DNA of 64,000 nucleotides from Rosa chinensis (GCF_002994745.2 NC_037093.1:20595555-20659554), one strand, 5' to 3'; positions 1 to 12,353 are shown, counted from the stretch's first letter. Notes: generated from the letters alone by a model not told the origin. Made by a program: numbers and translations.

Positions 1-2673
1 ATGTTCCTCCATGAGTTTATATCATCCAGGTAAAATTTCAGAGCTTAGTTCACCGTGGTGTGAGCGGAAATGCTGCCGGAATCAGTACAGGTCCCTTTTT
101 TCAGTTTTAAACTTTTAGTCAGAAAATTGGACCGATCTTTTGATGGCCTTCCACTTCGAACTAGCTCTTGTAATCTTCATATGAAATGATCCTTAGGATG
201 TCTAGAACAGATATAGAAAGTTTCAACTCAATTTGAGTTCATTTGGTCAGTCTGCCACTCCTCCTTCCTTGCCTAGCTCGGTTTCTCCTAGCCGGAGTAG
301 GAAAATGTGCTAAAGTTGAGTTTTTAGTGCATTTCCAAGCTTTTCCATCATTTCGTAGCATGATAAGGAAAACATAATAAGTATATATAAATAAACACAA
401 ACGTTAAGCAAAAGTACAAGATTAAGGGAATAATTACTAGGTAATTATGGACCTAACAAAATACCTCACACTTACACTTTGCTTGTTCTCAAGCAAAAAC
501 ATAAACTAAACTAGCAGAAACAAACTAAAAGACACACTTGCATCCTTGATGAATTTAACCGTTTCCTTTAGAGAACCATGACATAGTGGAATGACTTTCG
601 ATTGAGTAAGTTTAGAAACCAAATTTTCAAAATGCAAAGCTAATAATTGGATTTGGAAAGTCACGCTCAACATAATATATTGAATACATATGCCATGTGT
701 GCCACCGTAAATGATTCACATGAGATTAACTTGAGCCGCATTTGTCTAACCATCAAACTCACATGGATATCACTTATTTTCACTCAAGTGTTTAATAGTT
801 AGTGTTCGCACTAAAAAACAATTCAATTGACATGTTTTCCATAGACTTGCTCTTCCATCTTTTCTCCACAAGATCAATGCATGAGTTCTCTCGGATCACA
901 AGTCTTTTATTGAGGTTGTAATGGGGCTTAGGTGAGAGGTTAAAGAAATGAAGGGTAAGATAAGTACAAATTCTAAGGCTCCTAGTAAGCAATTCTCTTG
1001 TTGAGTTCCTCTTTCTCTAAGACTCTTGGTGCTTTGTAAAACCTTCTTCTTCTTTTCACAAACCCGAAAACTAAAGGATTATAAAAACTATTATTCCTCC
1101 TTTTGTACAACCCACTCTCTTTTTGTATTTTTTTTTTCACACACACTATTTTTGCAACACTTTTTCTGTTTTTTTTTTTTTTCATTTTCTATTTTTCTCT
1201 TTTCTTTTCGTGACCTTAGTCCATATTGACTTTGAGTAATTCTTTTGATATTTTGCCTACTAATACCAACTATAGTTTGCAGTTAAATAATTAACGCCAA
1301 AACGATAATGGTAATTCTGTTCATAAAGAACCTTGTGAGATTACTCACCTCGAACTCCTGCTGCGTCTTCAACAAAACACAAAGCCACCAATTCACAAAT
1401 AATCGTCCACTGTACTTCGTCAAGTACCTATTCACATACATTCCCAATTTAGTGATGATTCACATTTGATTTAAGTTCGAAACCCTCTGTTTTGAACTAA
1501 AACCCCCAAAGTGGCGCCAATCGAGGCAAAACCACATCCGAGACCTCCCAAAGTCTCTGGAATACGCCCACGATCGATGTGACCAAACCACAAGTCGATC
1601 GGACGCTCGAATCCTCACGGATCGAATAAATCGATCGGTATGAAACTGTAAAAATCATAACAATTTCATACGAACTCCAAAATTTGCATATTATATATCG
1701 AAACGCTCGTTTCAACGACTAGAACATATATAATACCACAAACAGTCCCATACATGGCCGGAACACAGCCGGAACGCCGCCACACGCGGTGCCGCACCGC
1801 CGCCGGCCAAAACTCAATATTTCACAAAACTCCCAACATCAAAAAGCTTCATCTAAGCATGCTTGTGAACTTTCATAACTGGATCGAAGTCAGAAAACAA
1901 GCTTAAGGGATCGAAAACTACCTCACAAGCTTTGAACAGTAATCCCAACTAAGTTGAACCGATTTCCACGTAAATCGATCGAAACAAACACCATAGATCG
2001 ACTCAAACGACCACCACGAAGCCAAAGAAGGAAACTTGAAGCCTTGACGTCGCCGGAACTGTGTTTTCCGGTCGGGTCCGAAAACTCCAAGCTGCACCGC
2101 CTTGCTGCACCGTGCACGGTGGTTTTCGTCACAAGAGGATGCCACAGAGACGACCAGAAGGAGGAGACGAGTCGTTCTGTGCAGGTTTCACGGCTAGAGG
2201 TCACCGGAGATCGCCGGAAAAGCCGGGTCGGATTGACCGGGTCCGGGTCGGGTCAGTCTGAAAGTTTCGTTTCTGAAGTAGTCGACCGAGAGAGAAGAGA
2301 GAGAGAAGAAAGAGTTTCCGGAAAAGGAAAGGGAAAAATGAAAATAATTTCAGATTTTCCCTATATATACTAAAATGGAAACTTCTTCCAATAGCCATAA
2401 CTTCCTCATACGAACTCCGATTGACGCGTTCCGCATGTCCACGAACTCGTATCAACGCGTTCTACAACTTTCGTGAAGGAAGTTTTCCGAGAATCTGAAC
2501 ATTTAAAAGTCAAACTTCACACGACCCCCTAAACTGTGAAATTCGAATAATTATACGTACAAAAACTATTCCACTTCACATACAACCTACGAATAAAGTA
2601 CAATAACAAATATTCGTACAACTGGTCCATTATTAATTACTAAAATTAAATAACAGAAAACCAGGTCATCACA
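1..2673 (-). mobile_element. LTR retrotransposon part (Ty3/gypsy-like, truncated by window edge)
   Basis: Read on the minus strand, the sequence from 2673 begins TGTGATGACC and carries the segment CTTTCGTGAAGG and 'CGAACTCCGA' (plus-strand sense) that recurs in the solo LTR at 19542-22373, so the two LTRs are distantly related. At 1505-1520 the minus strand reads TTGGCGCCACTTTGGGG. This resembles the primer-binding site seen next to the LTR at 55058, so I place the LTR at about 1521-2673 and internal sequence from 1520 leftwards. No gag or pol is visible in 1-1520, only AT-rich noncoding sequence with a T-rich patch near 1130-1210. The LTR does not end in a clean CA before the motif. The other end and the second TSD lie outside the window, so the insertion into the viral sequence is inferred. 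Confidence 0.5.
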
Positions 2674-2966
2674 AGGCCATTCTTGGTTTTTCTTCTTGCT
2701 TCAGCTATGAAGCATTCTTTGTGATAAGTCTTTTTTGACTTTTCACATAACATAGGAAGTCCATTCTTTTCGTGACATAAGCAGTAGTCACAAACGAATG
2801 TACCAGGGTTCACATGGTAAGAAGACGTTATTGCCTCCGTCTTACTTTCTTCCCAGTTTTTGACATGTAGAACATTCATCTATCTAGATTCCAATTACTC
2901 TACTTCAGAATCTATTTCGGAATCAGATGGTTGTTGTTCTTCTTCAGACCAGGCAGAGTAAACTGA
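2646..2966 (-). pseudogene. Endogenous pararetrovirus, segment downstream of the coat-protein zinc knuckle
   Basis: This is the continuation of the viral sequence that resumes at 10221. The acidic coat-protein tail runs into the CACTA element at 10220, and after the transposon and one copy of the TGA duplication are removed the frame continues here to a stop near 2895. A second short open frame follows (2879-2646). It has a cysteine/histidine cluster (C-x2-C, then C and H-x3-C, between about 2700 and 2800), which I cannot assign to a known pararetroviral domain. The viral sequence stops at 2674 against an LTR. Protease and reverse transcriptase are not present in the window. Confidence 0.6.
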
Positions 2967-2999
2967 CACTAGGCCAAAAAAGCTAACAGACAACGGACC

Positions 3000-3480
3000 A
3001 AATTCGTTGTGTGATTTGGACGATCTCCGTTGTGTATCGGAGCATTGTGTGATGAAAAATGGCACAACGGTGGAAACCCGTTGTGTGAATCACAAACAGT
3101 CAACACTTATTTGGTTAAAACTGTTGTGCCTTCTCTCGGCAGATGGCAGCCACAATTGCCGCGCAGTCATGCTGCACATGTCATTGGCATCATTCACACA
3201 ACGAAAGTTGTTTCTGAGCCGTTGTATGAAAGGCGAATCAGACAACAGCATTTTCTTTTCTCTGTTGTATGAGTTATCCTCTCACTTCGCTTTTGAAAAT
3301 TTTATTGTTGTGTGTTAGTTTTAGATAACGTATTCTAGTTATTACAGTTGTGTGATTGTAAATCAGACAACGTATGTTTGTTAGAACCATTGCATGTTAT
3401 ATAAAGATTCATTGTGTGAACATCCAAATTGTTACTTCAGACAACATTATTAACATTAGAAATTCTGTTGTGTGATAATC
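3000..3480. repeat. CACTA subterminal repeats, left end
   Basis: Degenerate copies of CGTTGTGTGA / TTGTGTGA recur about every 25-40 bp from 3007 to 3480 (for example 3007, 3029, 3081, 3261, 3307, 3344). The mirror-image array sits at 9600-10200. These are the expected transposase-binding subterminal repeats of a CACTA element. Confidence 0.7.
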
Positions 3481-6400
3481 GTCTTTTCTGGATTTTGTGC
3501 ATTGATAATAATGCTCCATTTTACCTAATGAACAGTGACTAATTGTGTGAAGTTTACTATATTAGTGATCGAAATCATTATCCAATGAACAATGATTAAT
3601 ATTTACGCCAAAAGCAATGTGATACATCAATAAAATTCCAATATATCCACCAAATATTGAATCCAAGTAACATGTCATTGCTATAAAGTTTCCTAGCTAG
3701 CTGAATTTACATGATGAAAGAAAATATATTTTGCTTCATTGCTTGGTATTCCATGCTTGATCATTTAGTGACTCTTTAGGCAACATTTCACTAGATATTC
3801 CCAAACCTGCAAACAGAATAAGCAAAATTTAAGGTTATGAAGGAATGATTCAAACTAATTAAAGCTAAAATAGAAGAAAACATTACAAGGTAACATTACC
3901 AAGCCTTGTACACCAAGAGAAGCAGAGCTATAATATATGTGTAAGCATAACAAACAAATAATACAATTTGATCAAACAAACAAATAAGCATATATAACAT
4001 GAAATCAGCAGATGTAAACAACCCTCTTACTCTATCATAGCTAAAAGTTTCAATTGATCAAACAAACAAACACGCATAACATGAAATCAGCAGGTATAAA
4101 CAACCTCATATTTTGACAGATAACAACTCTCAATAGTATGTGGCCTTAATTCTAGGCTAGTCAGTTTTGAGAGAGAGACTTGCAAATCAAAATCATCAGC
4201 CAAAATCACCCCAAAGATAAATTTAAGAGTTCACAAACAATCAAATCACTTACTCCTACAACTAACAATGTTTAGCAAACAACATAGTACCCATCCAAAA
4301 CCGAAATGGACATTATTTACAGTCAACTGTGTTATTACAATCTCATTATGGAAGGCTGCATTTAGAATGTCTATGTAATTTCTAAGTCCCAAAAACAAAA
4401 CATGCTAATAAATATACAACTTTCTTGGGAAAGGTTTTCTGCTCCAAAATTTTCTTAAGGTAAACATGTCTCCAGGAGGAAGGTACCTTTTTGCACTCAA
4501 GAAGGATCCTTTACAGAAAAGTTACAAAGAAAGCAATAATAAGATGATAATTGTATGGACTAATAAATTTAACAAAAAAAAAAATAGAGCAGACAGACAC
4601 CCAAGAGATGATATCACTTAATGCAGCTCACTTTCACCAAATGCAACATGCATGTCATCATTTGATTTCAACAAATGACAGTTGTATTTATCAAATTATC
4701 ATATTGAAAAGCTGAAATTAGAAGGAAAGATACAATGACAGCAGCCATAAAAAAAATGGATACAATTGTGCAATTGTAATTAGATCAAGACCATCAACAA
4801 GTTGTATAGCAGCAGATAACATATAAGTATCTAAAGTGCCTAAACCAAACAAAATGTGAATGCTTAATTAAAGCATCAATTATTACTAGACCCTGCATTC
4901 AAAATAGAAAAAGAAAAGCAAATTATTACTCACAAACAAGCATTCCATACCCAATCCCAAGTATGTAAAACAATTTCTAGATCAAAGTACTTCTCCTACT
5001 GTAAGAAAACAACTTAACAATCTACCAAATACAGAATGCACACAACCTGTATAAGTGAAATACCTTAAGGAGAATCTGGCTTTTGGTGTTATGCCAATAA
5101 ATCAAACTGAGCGACTTCCACAAATGCAACTAGCTTTGAAAGCTTGCTCATATTTCCTTCCAGATCTCAGCAAGAACCTCACCTAAATGTCAGTCAAAGT
5201 TATTATTATCTAGTTTATAAGATTTAGCGGTTGTTGCATAAACTAAAATAAGACATAAATGAAAAACTGATTTGCTATCTTTTTCTAGTGAAATTAATCT
5301 TACTTCATAAGCTCAACTTCAAACTCACAACCAATTCAAATCAAGCAAAAACTAACTCTAACAGGTTCTTGCATTGTCTTCAGAGATAAAGACTTGAAAA
5401 CTAATCACCCACAAACAACTTGCACAAACTGAAAAGAGAATGATCAAACTAAACTAATAAATAAAGAAGTTGAGATCTTTATCACTATGAGAAAGAACAA
5501 ATAGATGCAAAAGGAAACAGAAAGAACATGATAGTGATACTGTTTTCAGAAATTCCTGCAACAGACCTGTAACTTTGAAAAATCATAACTAATTAAAGAA
5601 AAATCATTTTTAGGAGATTCCAAGTCTCAAATACTCTGTAACAAGTCCACTACAAATTCTCAGGAGAAAATAACTTCAAATTATTAACAGAAAATTACAG
5701 TTTTATAGAAACAGTTTATATAACTGTAGTTTCTGATTTTCCTCTCGATCATATGTCTTAACTGTAGTTTCTGAAATAATTTATATAAGTGATAGTCCAA
5801 TTTGATAAGTACAACCAAACTCATATATAGTTTTAAAGAAAAGTGAGAACCGAAAGACAAACTATCAAAGATCATGTATCAGTTCAGTTTGTCAAAACTC
5901 AAGCTATTTGGAAATATAAAAAATGATAAGAACAAGCATAAAGAGACCGAGGAGAAGGAAAAGATTGAAGAAGGGAAAAACTTGGTTAAGCCCATTCAAT
6001 GAGTAACGATGAGAAAGAAAAGATTGAAGAAGGGAAAAAAAAATTTTGGCCAATTATTCGACTTAATTGCAAGAATTAAAACCTTACTTCAACCTAACTG
6101 TTTCAAAGACCCACAATCAGTATTTATATTAAGAATGTGAATCAAGGTATCTAGAAAATATAAACAAGAAGAAGAAAAAAATAATCTAAGCATAACTTTC
6201 GAATCAACAATAAGAAAAGAAAAGAAAAGAGCAGAATTGATAAAGTTAAGAGGGAGCAAAGATGGTCAAAAGTCCTCGTTTGAAATAATACATACATAGT
6301 TATAAGGTTATGTACTTGTGTATCAAACAATAATCATATTATCAATAAAATAGAAGTATGTTATACATTACTAATCTAATTGTAATTGGTCTTGTATTCA

Positions 6401-6765
6401 TTGAATTGGTGGTGTATTATACTCAACTAAATTTGTGACCATTGTTAGCAAACTTCATGTGACTGAATCCAAAATTTATCTCAAACGTGTAAGGACTTGG
6501 AGAATTTAGGTAACAGAATTTTCCAGAATGATAAAATGGCCTAGTGTTAAATGAGCTTAAGATATAAGAACGATATACACAATAAATGACCCACAGGGTT
6601 GCATCCTTGGTGCAATCTTTAAACAAAGCTGAGTTGGACTCCAAGTGCTAGGCATTCTGCATAAGAACATTCTTCCTATGTTACAATATCACAATACACT
6701 ATGCCACATCTGCATGATCTACAATCTATTATATTAGTTACTCAAGAAGAAAAGATAATGAAAAC
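3481..6765. other. CACTA interior, no gene recognised
   Basis: This is AT-rich sequence on both strands with only short chance open frames. Tracts such as CAAACAAACA and AGCAGATGTAAACAACC-like segments repeat loosely around 3950-4110. It may be intronic or flanking DNA brought in with the captured genes. I see no motif that supports a function. Confidence 0.5.
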
Positions 6766-6834
6766 AACTAGAACAATATAAAAATTATCCTTCTACTTTT
6801 TATTTTCTGACATGTTCTACAATACAAGCTACTA

Positions 6835-6837
<3 letters not shown>

Positions 6838-6932
<95 letters not shown>
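6838..6932. repeat. (GA)n microsatellite
   Basis: About 95 bp of nearly pure GA with one AAAG interruption near 6915. It lies in the intron that follows the captured Abitram-like exon. The Leu/Ser-rich open frame read across it on the minus strand is an artefact. Confidence 0.95.
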
Positions 6933-6933
<1 letters not shown>

Positions 6934-6966
6934 TTAAATACTCTCTCTGGGATTAAAGAAGAAAAT

Positions 6967-7330
6967 ACCTTATTGCGCTTTCCAATAACCTTAAGCCCAC
7001 TGCGATCCGAATTTCCAACATTGAAATCAATGGCTGTGATATCCCCTTCTTCCTTAAGAGCCACATGTATTGCTGTTGCAGCCAAACCAATCACACACAA
7101 TCTGATATATAAGGCAGTAATTCAAGAAAAATGATCTAACTTCTTCATTCACACATTAACAAACAAGCACAACAGAACAAAAGAACAAAAAAGTTTAAAA
7201 AAAGATGGGGCTGTTACCCATTGGGGTGGCGATAAACATATTGGTCATGTTCTGGTTTCATAAAATCTTGATATTGATCATACCTAGCGTAGAGTGATCA
7301 ACAATGGACAGTCTCATAGTGATAGATCAC
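6967..7330 (-). pseudogene. Captured fragment of an Abitram (FAM206A/Simiate)-like gene, two exons
   Basis: Two exons with splice signals are visible on the minus strand. The first, ending at about 7219, encodes FMKPEHDQYVYRHPN and is followed by a GTAACA donor. The second (about 7108-6967) starts after a TATCAG acceptor, encodes LCVIGLAATAIHVALKEEGD and then ITAIDFNVGNSDRSG, and ends at a GTATTT donor. The phase-2 junction joins them as ...HPNG-LCVIG.... The YRHPNGLCVIGLA core matches plant Abitram-like proteins as I remember them, the small conserved single-domain proteins related to animal FAM206A. Only the N-terminal part is present. It lies within a CACTA element, so it is a transduplicated fragment and not a working gene. 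The family assignment is by eye. Confidence 0.55.
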
Positions 7331-8112
7331 TCAAAAACATAATGACAGAGACTAAACAATAAGCAACTTGTCATGATATTAGCAGCTATTCTTTTCCAAT
7401 TTATAGATCAACGCTTATATGTGCTACAACAACCAACTATATGACTAGCAAATTTTCTTATCAACATTGTTTGCAAAATACCTGTTATAAGAACACAATT
7501 GCACAAGTCGACAGTTTTGAGGACAGAGTATCCATTTGCCAAACTCATAACTCCAACATCACCTTGAAAATGTTCTTGTGATAGCTGAAAAAAAGTTGGA
7601 AAGAGCTAGTTACATAACTCCTACACTTACAATAGGAACCTGATGGAAATTACATGACTGCCAAATCTCTCCATTACTGTTTCGTATAACACTTGGTCAA
7701 ATTCCCTTTTCTAGATTGTATATGATAATGGCTGAATAGACCAATTAAATTAGTCTAAAAGTTATCAACCCAAAGTAGTTGACTAATTTCAGTTAAATAA
7801 AATTTCAATTTTGGAAATCAAATACCAAGCAGAAGAAGAAGAAGAAGGACATAATCCCAATATCAATTACAAGTGCCAAGTAAACGGCCTTTTGCTGAAT
7901 AGCTAATTAGTTAAAAGACACTGGTCTTGATAATTCCCAAAAGGAATTTGTATATATACTAAAATAAAGGTGAGTTCAAGAACATATAATAAAACTCAAG
8001 GGATTTAAAAATCCCAAATACCTGTATACGAACCAAATCATTCAATAATACTATAAAAAGTTGAATTTATACCATATCATTAACACACACAAAGAAAAAG
8101 CATAAGATAATA

Positions 8113-8443
8113 TTACCTGAATTGGATTGAAACTATGCCAAAGATATTGATTGAACTACTACACAACATCATTGGACCAACATACAGCATAGAAAACCCT
8201 CCAAAATATATAATCTGTGTGACCTGGGGAATAAGTGCCTTCATTTTCTTCTTTTTCAAATTGGTCACAGAGGTCAGTGTAAGCAAGCTTCTTAAACCTA
8301 TATTCTCCCACAACTCTGCATTGCTTGCTTTCACAAATAGAATTGCAGGGAGGACCTATAATACGTTTATATACAAAATGACCAAGAGAGTTCAGAACAC
8401 ACACAACCAAACCACTAGAAACTATAATGTCAATGCAAGACAT
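8113..8443 (-). pseudogene. Possible captured exon, unidentified
   Basis: Two overlapping minus-strand frames are open here. One contains NAELWENIGLRSLL and TNLKKKKMKALIPQ, the other GPPCNSICESKQC. The segment is bounded by sequences that could be splice sites (TAGGTCCTCC on entry, CCAGGTCACA on exit). It lies between the Abitram-like and thioredoxin-like fragments in the same CACTA element. I do not recognise the source and cannot say which frame was coding. Confidence 0.25.
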
Positions 8444-8745
8444 GAAATTGAGTGGGGATTTAACACTTCCCTCACATCTGAATCTGGCTCACTGACCTTA
8501 TTGTCCTTGTTCCTTTACTGCAATTTATGTGCTTGAAAAAGATAATTTCGTTGCTTTTGAAGCTTCCAGCCAAAATAATGAAGACAGTTCAAGGAGTAAT
8601 GCTTGCCCTGCATAATATAAAAGGAAAGATAGAATCACTCAACCATTCTGATTCCACACAGAATTGCAATGAAGAACATCATTTCTAATCACAAATGAAA
8701 AACCCAAATCTAAATTGAAAAACCCATTAAGATCCAGAAACGCAC

Positions 8746-8990
8746 CAAATGATGACGAACAACTGCTGGAGCTGTTGAGCCTCAGCGACGAGCCGATCAA
8801 ACTGGGCTTCGCTGCAGAAGGGCACGAGCTCCACTAAAATCGATGAATCATCGAGCTCTCGTAACGACCCTTCTGGGCTCAAAGCCCTGACTGCCGTAAT
8901 CGGCCCCCAGCTCAAAGTCCTCATGCCACAGCTTGGATATACTACTGTTCTTCCGGCCGACTCAGAATCGTTCCCTAACTCGAGGCTTCA
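8746..8990 (-). pseudogene. Captured first exon of a WCRKC-type thioredoxin-like gene
   Basis: The minus strand encodes a segment with ELVPFCSEAQFDRLVAEAQQ followed by LQQLFVIIW, stopping at a GTGCGT splice donor at 8745. In plant WCRKC thioredoxin-like chloroplast proteins this stretch (x-E-L-x-P-I-x-S-E-x-Q-F-D-x-V-x-A-E-A-Q-Q) immediately precedes the redox-active W-C-R-K-C, which is missing here because the next exon was not captured. Upstream sequence at 8930-9000 is broken by stops, consistent with a decayed transit-peptide region. It cannot make a redox-active protein. The fragment is a passenger of the CACTA element, about 1.5 kb from the Abitram-like exons. Confidence 0.6.
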
Positions 8991-8999
8991 TAGCCCAAG

Positions 9000-9600
9000 A
9001 AGCTTCTTCTCTTCACTGCTAGGAGAACGAGAATTGAAAACTGAGAAAACCATAAATGAAATCGAAGTCAATTAATTAGTGAATTCGCGGTAATAGCTTC
9101 GGCTTCAGCGATAGAGATAGTGGAGAGTTTGAATCGATCTCTGAGAAGCTCACTCACTGAGTCAGAGCGAATAGAGGTGAAGATGAGGCCGGAGAGGTGG
9201 GCTGTCCCGATGCCAAGTCAGAGACGAGCTTCAGAGTATGGTGGAGTACCAGGGGGTCGTGAATGAGTTAGAGAGAGCGAGTTAGGGTTTTGATGATTGA
9301 AGAAATTGTAAGGGGCGGGAGTTGAGAGTTTGATGATTGGGGATGTGAGGGATGCAGGTTTCAGTGGAGAGAAGGTGAAATCCACTGGACGCTCAGGCTA
9401 CGAGCTGGGTGCTTCGGTTGGATGTTGAATTAGCTTTTGAGTCAGACGCGAAGATTGGCTATGGACGAAGAGGTAATCAGTGACTTGTGTTTTGGGGAGA
9501 GAAGAAGACTGTGGGAGACATGGTCTTACAAAATGGCAAGGTGTATTGAGTTTGCCCTGATGCGAGATATGGTTTGTCTTCTATTTTTTATAATAAAATC
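9000..9600. other. CACTA interior, no gene recognised
   Basis: GC-richer than the rest of the element and with short open frames on both strands (for example 9437-9694, which lacks any motif I recognise). It may be the 5' flank of the captured thioredoxin-like gene. Confidence 0.35.
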
Positions 9601-10205
9601 AGACAACAAAAATGATGGTGTGTTGTGTGATTGTCTTCTCTTTAAACTTTCAACTGAGGGACACAAAATGAAAACTCCCGCCTGCTATGTGTAATCACAA
9701 GCTCATTTTTGGCGCTCGGATGGCTTTCCCATTCACAGAACAGAAAAAAGTCATTCCATTGTAGGAGCTTGCAAATCATTTGCCAAAATTTGGTCATTTT
9801 GGGGGGGAATGAAACTCATTTTGGGGCACATTAATCTTTTCAATGTTATCTCCCTCAATTGGACAACACAATGAATATACATGTTGTGTGACAATTTCCA
9901 AGTTTCAATCCTACAACACATATAAGTATTCTGTTGTGCAAAGTAGTACTTTGGTAGTGCATTTGAGTCAGAAATTGGAGCCAAATATGAGTAAAGGTAG
10001 GGGGAAAATGTCCCGCTATTTTTTTTTTTCATTCAGACAACATAACATTCTTTATAACTGTTGTGCAATATTGCTCTATCTGAAAATTTTTGAACTGTAG
10101 CATCTTTGTACAACGAAAGTTTCTTAAATGTGTTGTATGAAGCAATTTCCATCAACACACAACGGAAAAAAAAAATTCGTTGTGTAAAAAGTGTTGTATA
10201 TTGAG
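9600..10205. repeat. CACTA subterminal repeats, right end
   Basis: Copies of CAACAC/TGTTGTGTGA recur (9619, 9864, 9884, 9932, 10062, 10126, 10156, 10182), mirroring the array at 3000-3480. Confidence 0.65.
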
Positions 10206-10220
10206 GTTATTGGCCTAGTG

Positions 10221-11451
10221 TGACCTGTCATCATCTTCATCATCAGAATAGGCTATTTCGTAGCCCTTCATATTTGTTGTTTCTACTATATGTTCATATT
10301 CTTCAAATAGAGCTTTAGTAGATCTTTTACCCTTTTATGAGCATTCATTGGCACAGTGCCCTTCAGCTTTACATAACCATCATCTGCAAGCTTTTTTGCC
10401 TGGTTGAGTATTCTGATGGTTGACTCTATTATTCTTCTTTTTCTTGAAGAATTTCTTTTTAGGATCTTCATCCTGTTGTTTCTTGTAATTGGAACTTTTC
10501 TTGAATTTCCAATCCTTTTTCTTATTACTCTTTTTGAATTTTTTCGAGTAATATTTTTCTTTTTTCTTTCTGTGGAACTTGGATTCATGACATCCCCAAT
10601 TGGTTGGCATATCTAGTATTCCATAACAGAAATTTTCAACTCTTTTGAGTTGTTTCTTGGCCATCTTTGCTCTAGATTGGCTTTGCATTGTTCTTTCAGT
10701 AATTGCCTGATTCTATCGGCAATTCCTCCAACTGAAAATCTTTCAATTGGTTTTTCTGCTATGCTTTCTCGCACAGCTATTCTCCATGGTTCAGGGAGTT
10801 TTCTATGCAACAGGTTGACTAGATCAGTATTTTCTAGTTCACCTATTGTACAGTAATATTCTTGAAATTCATTCAAGTATTCTTCAACATATCTCATGTC
10901 ACAGATTTTGAAAGCATAGATATTTGATTTGGCCGTTTCTTTAGCCTTCTCACTTAAATTTGAGAGATCTCCACAGAACTGATCATACAGGGGTACTGCA
11001 AAATCATACAGAGATTTTGAATGTTTTATCTCTTCTAGCCAGTCTTTCCCTCTGGCAGTCTCTTTGAAAGAGAAGTAATACTTTTTTGCTACTCCGGTAA
11101 GAGTAGTTTCATAGTACACCTGCAGATCTGGTGCTTCAAATTTTCTGAGGGTTAGAGCAGAAGCCATCATCAGGCTATCAACCCATTGGTCAAGAGTTTT
11201 TCTCTTGTCTAAAGCTTTGTCTAGATTCAGCCAGATGCCATGAGAGGAAATTGTACTCTGGGTATATTGTCTTCTGGGACAAACCTTTGAGAATTTCTTC
11301 CTCCAGTTTTGCCCGTAGGGGCTTTCTGAAAAGGAAGTTTTACTTTTTCTTTTTCTCTTGTGATGAAAGTTTTGGAGCTTTCTCCTTCTTCCATTTCAAT
11401 ATCCTGATAGGGAAGGAGTTTTCTTTCCTTTCCTAGTTTGAAAATTTTCAT
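10221..11451 (-). pseudogene. Pararetroviral coat protein (broken)
   Basis: Overlapping minus-strand frames (11451-11227, 11170-10613, 10688-10380, 10588-10286) together cover one protein disrupted by frameshifts and stops. In order it has an acidic, Ser/Glu-rich N-terminal part, a helical core (around 11170-10650, with a leucine/arginine-rich segment typical of gag/coat cores), a very basic Lys-rich tract (10560-10400), and a C-x2-C-x4-H-x4-C zinc knuckle at 10341-10388, which has an in-frame TGA at 10380-10382. A short Asp/Glu-rich tail reaches the CACTA boundary at 10220. The basic tract plus knuckle is characteristic of caulimovirid coat proteins and binds nucleic acid in the family. Confidence 0.7.
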
Positions 11452-12353
11452 TCTTCGATTAGTTTTTCTAATCGTTCAGGATCTTCGCAGGATTCTGCTT
11501 CATCATAGAGGTCATAGAGCTTTTGTGCTCTAAGCATATTTATTGATCTGTTCAGATCAGCTTCTAATTCTTCTTCAGTGATGGTCTCTGATGGTTCTTC
11601 AGAGTATTTGGTACCACTAACACTAGCTTCTCTAGTGTTGTAGCTTCTTCTGAGAAGATTGTTGTTTATCCTGACATTCTCAGGACAGACGTCACTTTTT
11701 CTGTGATCGTCGAATTTTAGACTGATATCTCCAATCTTTTTTCTTTCATATATTGCCGCTTTGGCATTTTCTACTGGTTTTTTCGGACCAGACAATTTCC
11801 ATTCAATAGGAAAAGTTACTTCATTCCAAGTAACCTTGTGAATCTGTTGTGAATGGTTCTTCTGGCTAGTGAGGAAACCAGTGGTAAGACCGGAGATATT
11901 TGATATCCTGGTTTTAGGTTCTACCGTGGTACTCATCAATTTATAGTAGATTTTGTATACTATAGCCAGTTCTTGCATATCTTTTTTCATTGATATGCCA
12001 TCTGTCTTGACTCTCAGTCTTAGACGGTGAGCTGCATCTTTCAAGCTGGTTGAGAAATTTGGGAAGCAGTTGAAGTATGCCACTTGATTGCATAGAGATG
12101 CCTCAAGGGTTCCCAACAGACTAGCTTGAAAATCTGTTAGTCTATTGTCTTGGAGGACACATAGAACTGAAAGTTTATGCCTTCTCGGGCTAGAAGTTTT
12201 ATGCCTACTTGGACTGCTCCAATATGCATAAATTGATAATTTTTTGCTCTTAATCAGGCCACTTCTGCAGGAGTGATCATCAGTAGATCGGTTTCTCCTG
12301 TTGTTGACGGGGTTGTGAATTCTAATAATTTGAAGTGATGGCTATCCATCAGA
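11448..12353 (-). pseudogene. Pararetroviral movement protein, 30K superfamily (broken)
   Basis: The minus strand from about 12353 encodes a 30K-type movement protein. It has an N-terminal part with the HIGAVQVGIK motif near 12230-12200, a hydrophobic core, the conserved region around CNQVAYF (about 12090), and a Glu-rich C-terminal tail ending at 11448. At least one in-frame stop near 12255 interrupts it. The downstream portion is open for over 220 codons (12116-11448) but only from a non-ATG codon. Movement proteins enlarge plasmodesmata for cell-to-cell spread. This copy is not functional as it stands. Its 3' end overlaps the coat-protein frame by a few bases. Confidence 0.6.

Larger units (their letters stand above)
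2967..10220. mobile_element. CACTA (En/Spm-type) DNA transposon carrying host gene fragments
   Basis: The ends are CACTAGGCCAAAAAA and, inverted, CACTAGGCCAATAAC; they are flanked by a perfect 3-bp duplication TGA (2964-2966 and 10221-10223). Both are hallmarks of CACTA elements. The terminal 500-600 bp at each end contain many short copies of CGTTGTGTGA in opposite orientations, which are typical subterminal transposase-binding repeats. No transposase (TNPA/TNPD) reading frame is visible, so the copy is non-autonomous. The interior holds spliced fragments of at least two host genes (7219-7330/6967-7108 and 8746-8990, all minus), a long GA microsatellite and AT-rich noncoding DNA. It sits inside the pararetroviral coat-protein gene. 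Confidence 0.9.

Noticed and set aside
792..1229. Short frames on both strands
   Set aside because: Phe/Lys-rich translations of a T-rich tract in LTR-element noncoding DNA.
6768..7100. 110-residue frame with a long Leu/Ser repeat
   Set aside because: Most of it is a translation of the GA microsatellite. Only the exon at 6967-7108 is meaningful.
8135..8536. 133-residue plus-strand frame in CACTA-1
   Set aside because: No motif; opposite strand to the captured exons and rich in Phe from A/T bias.
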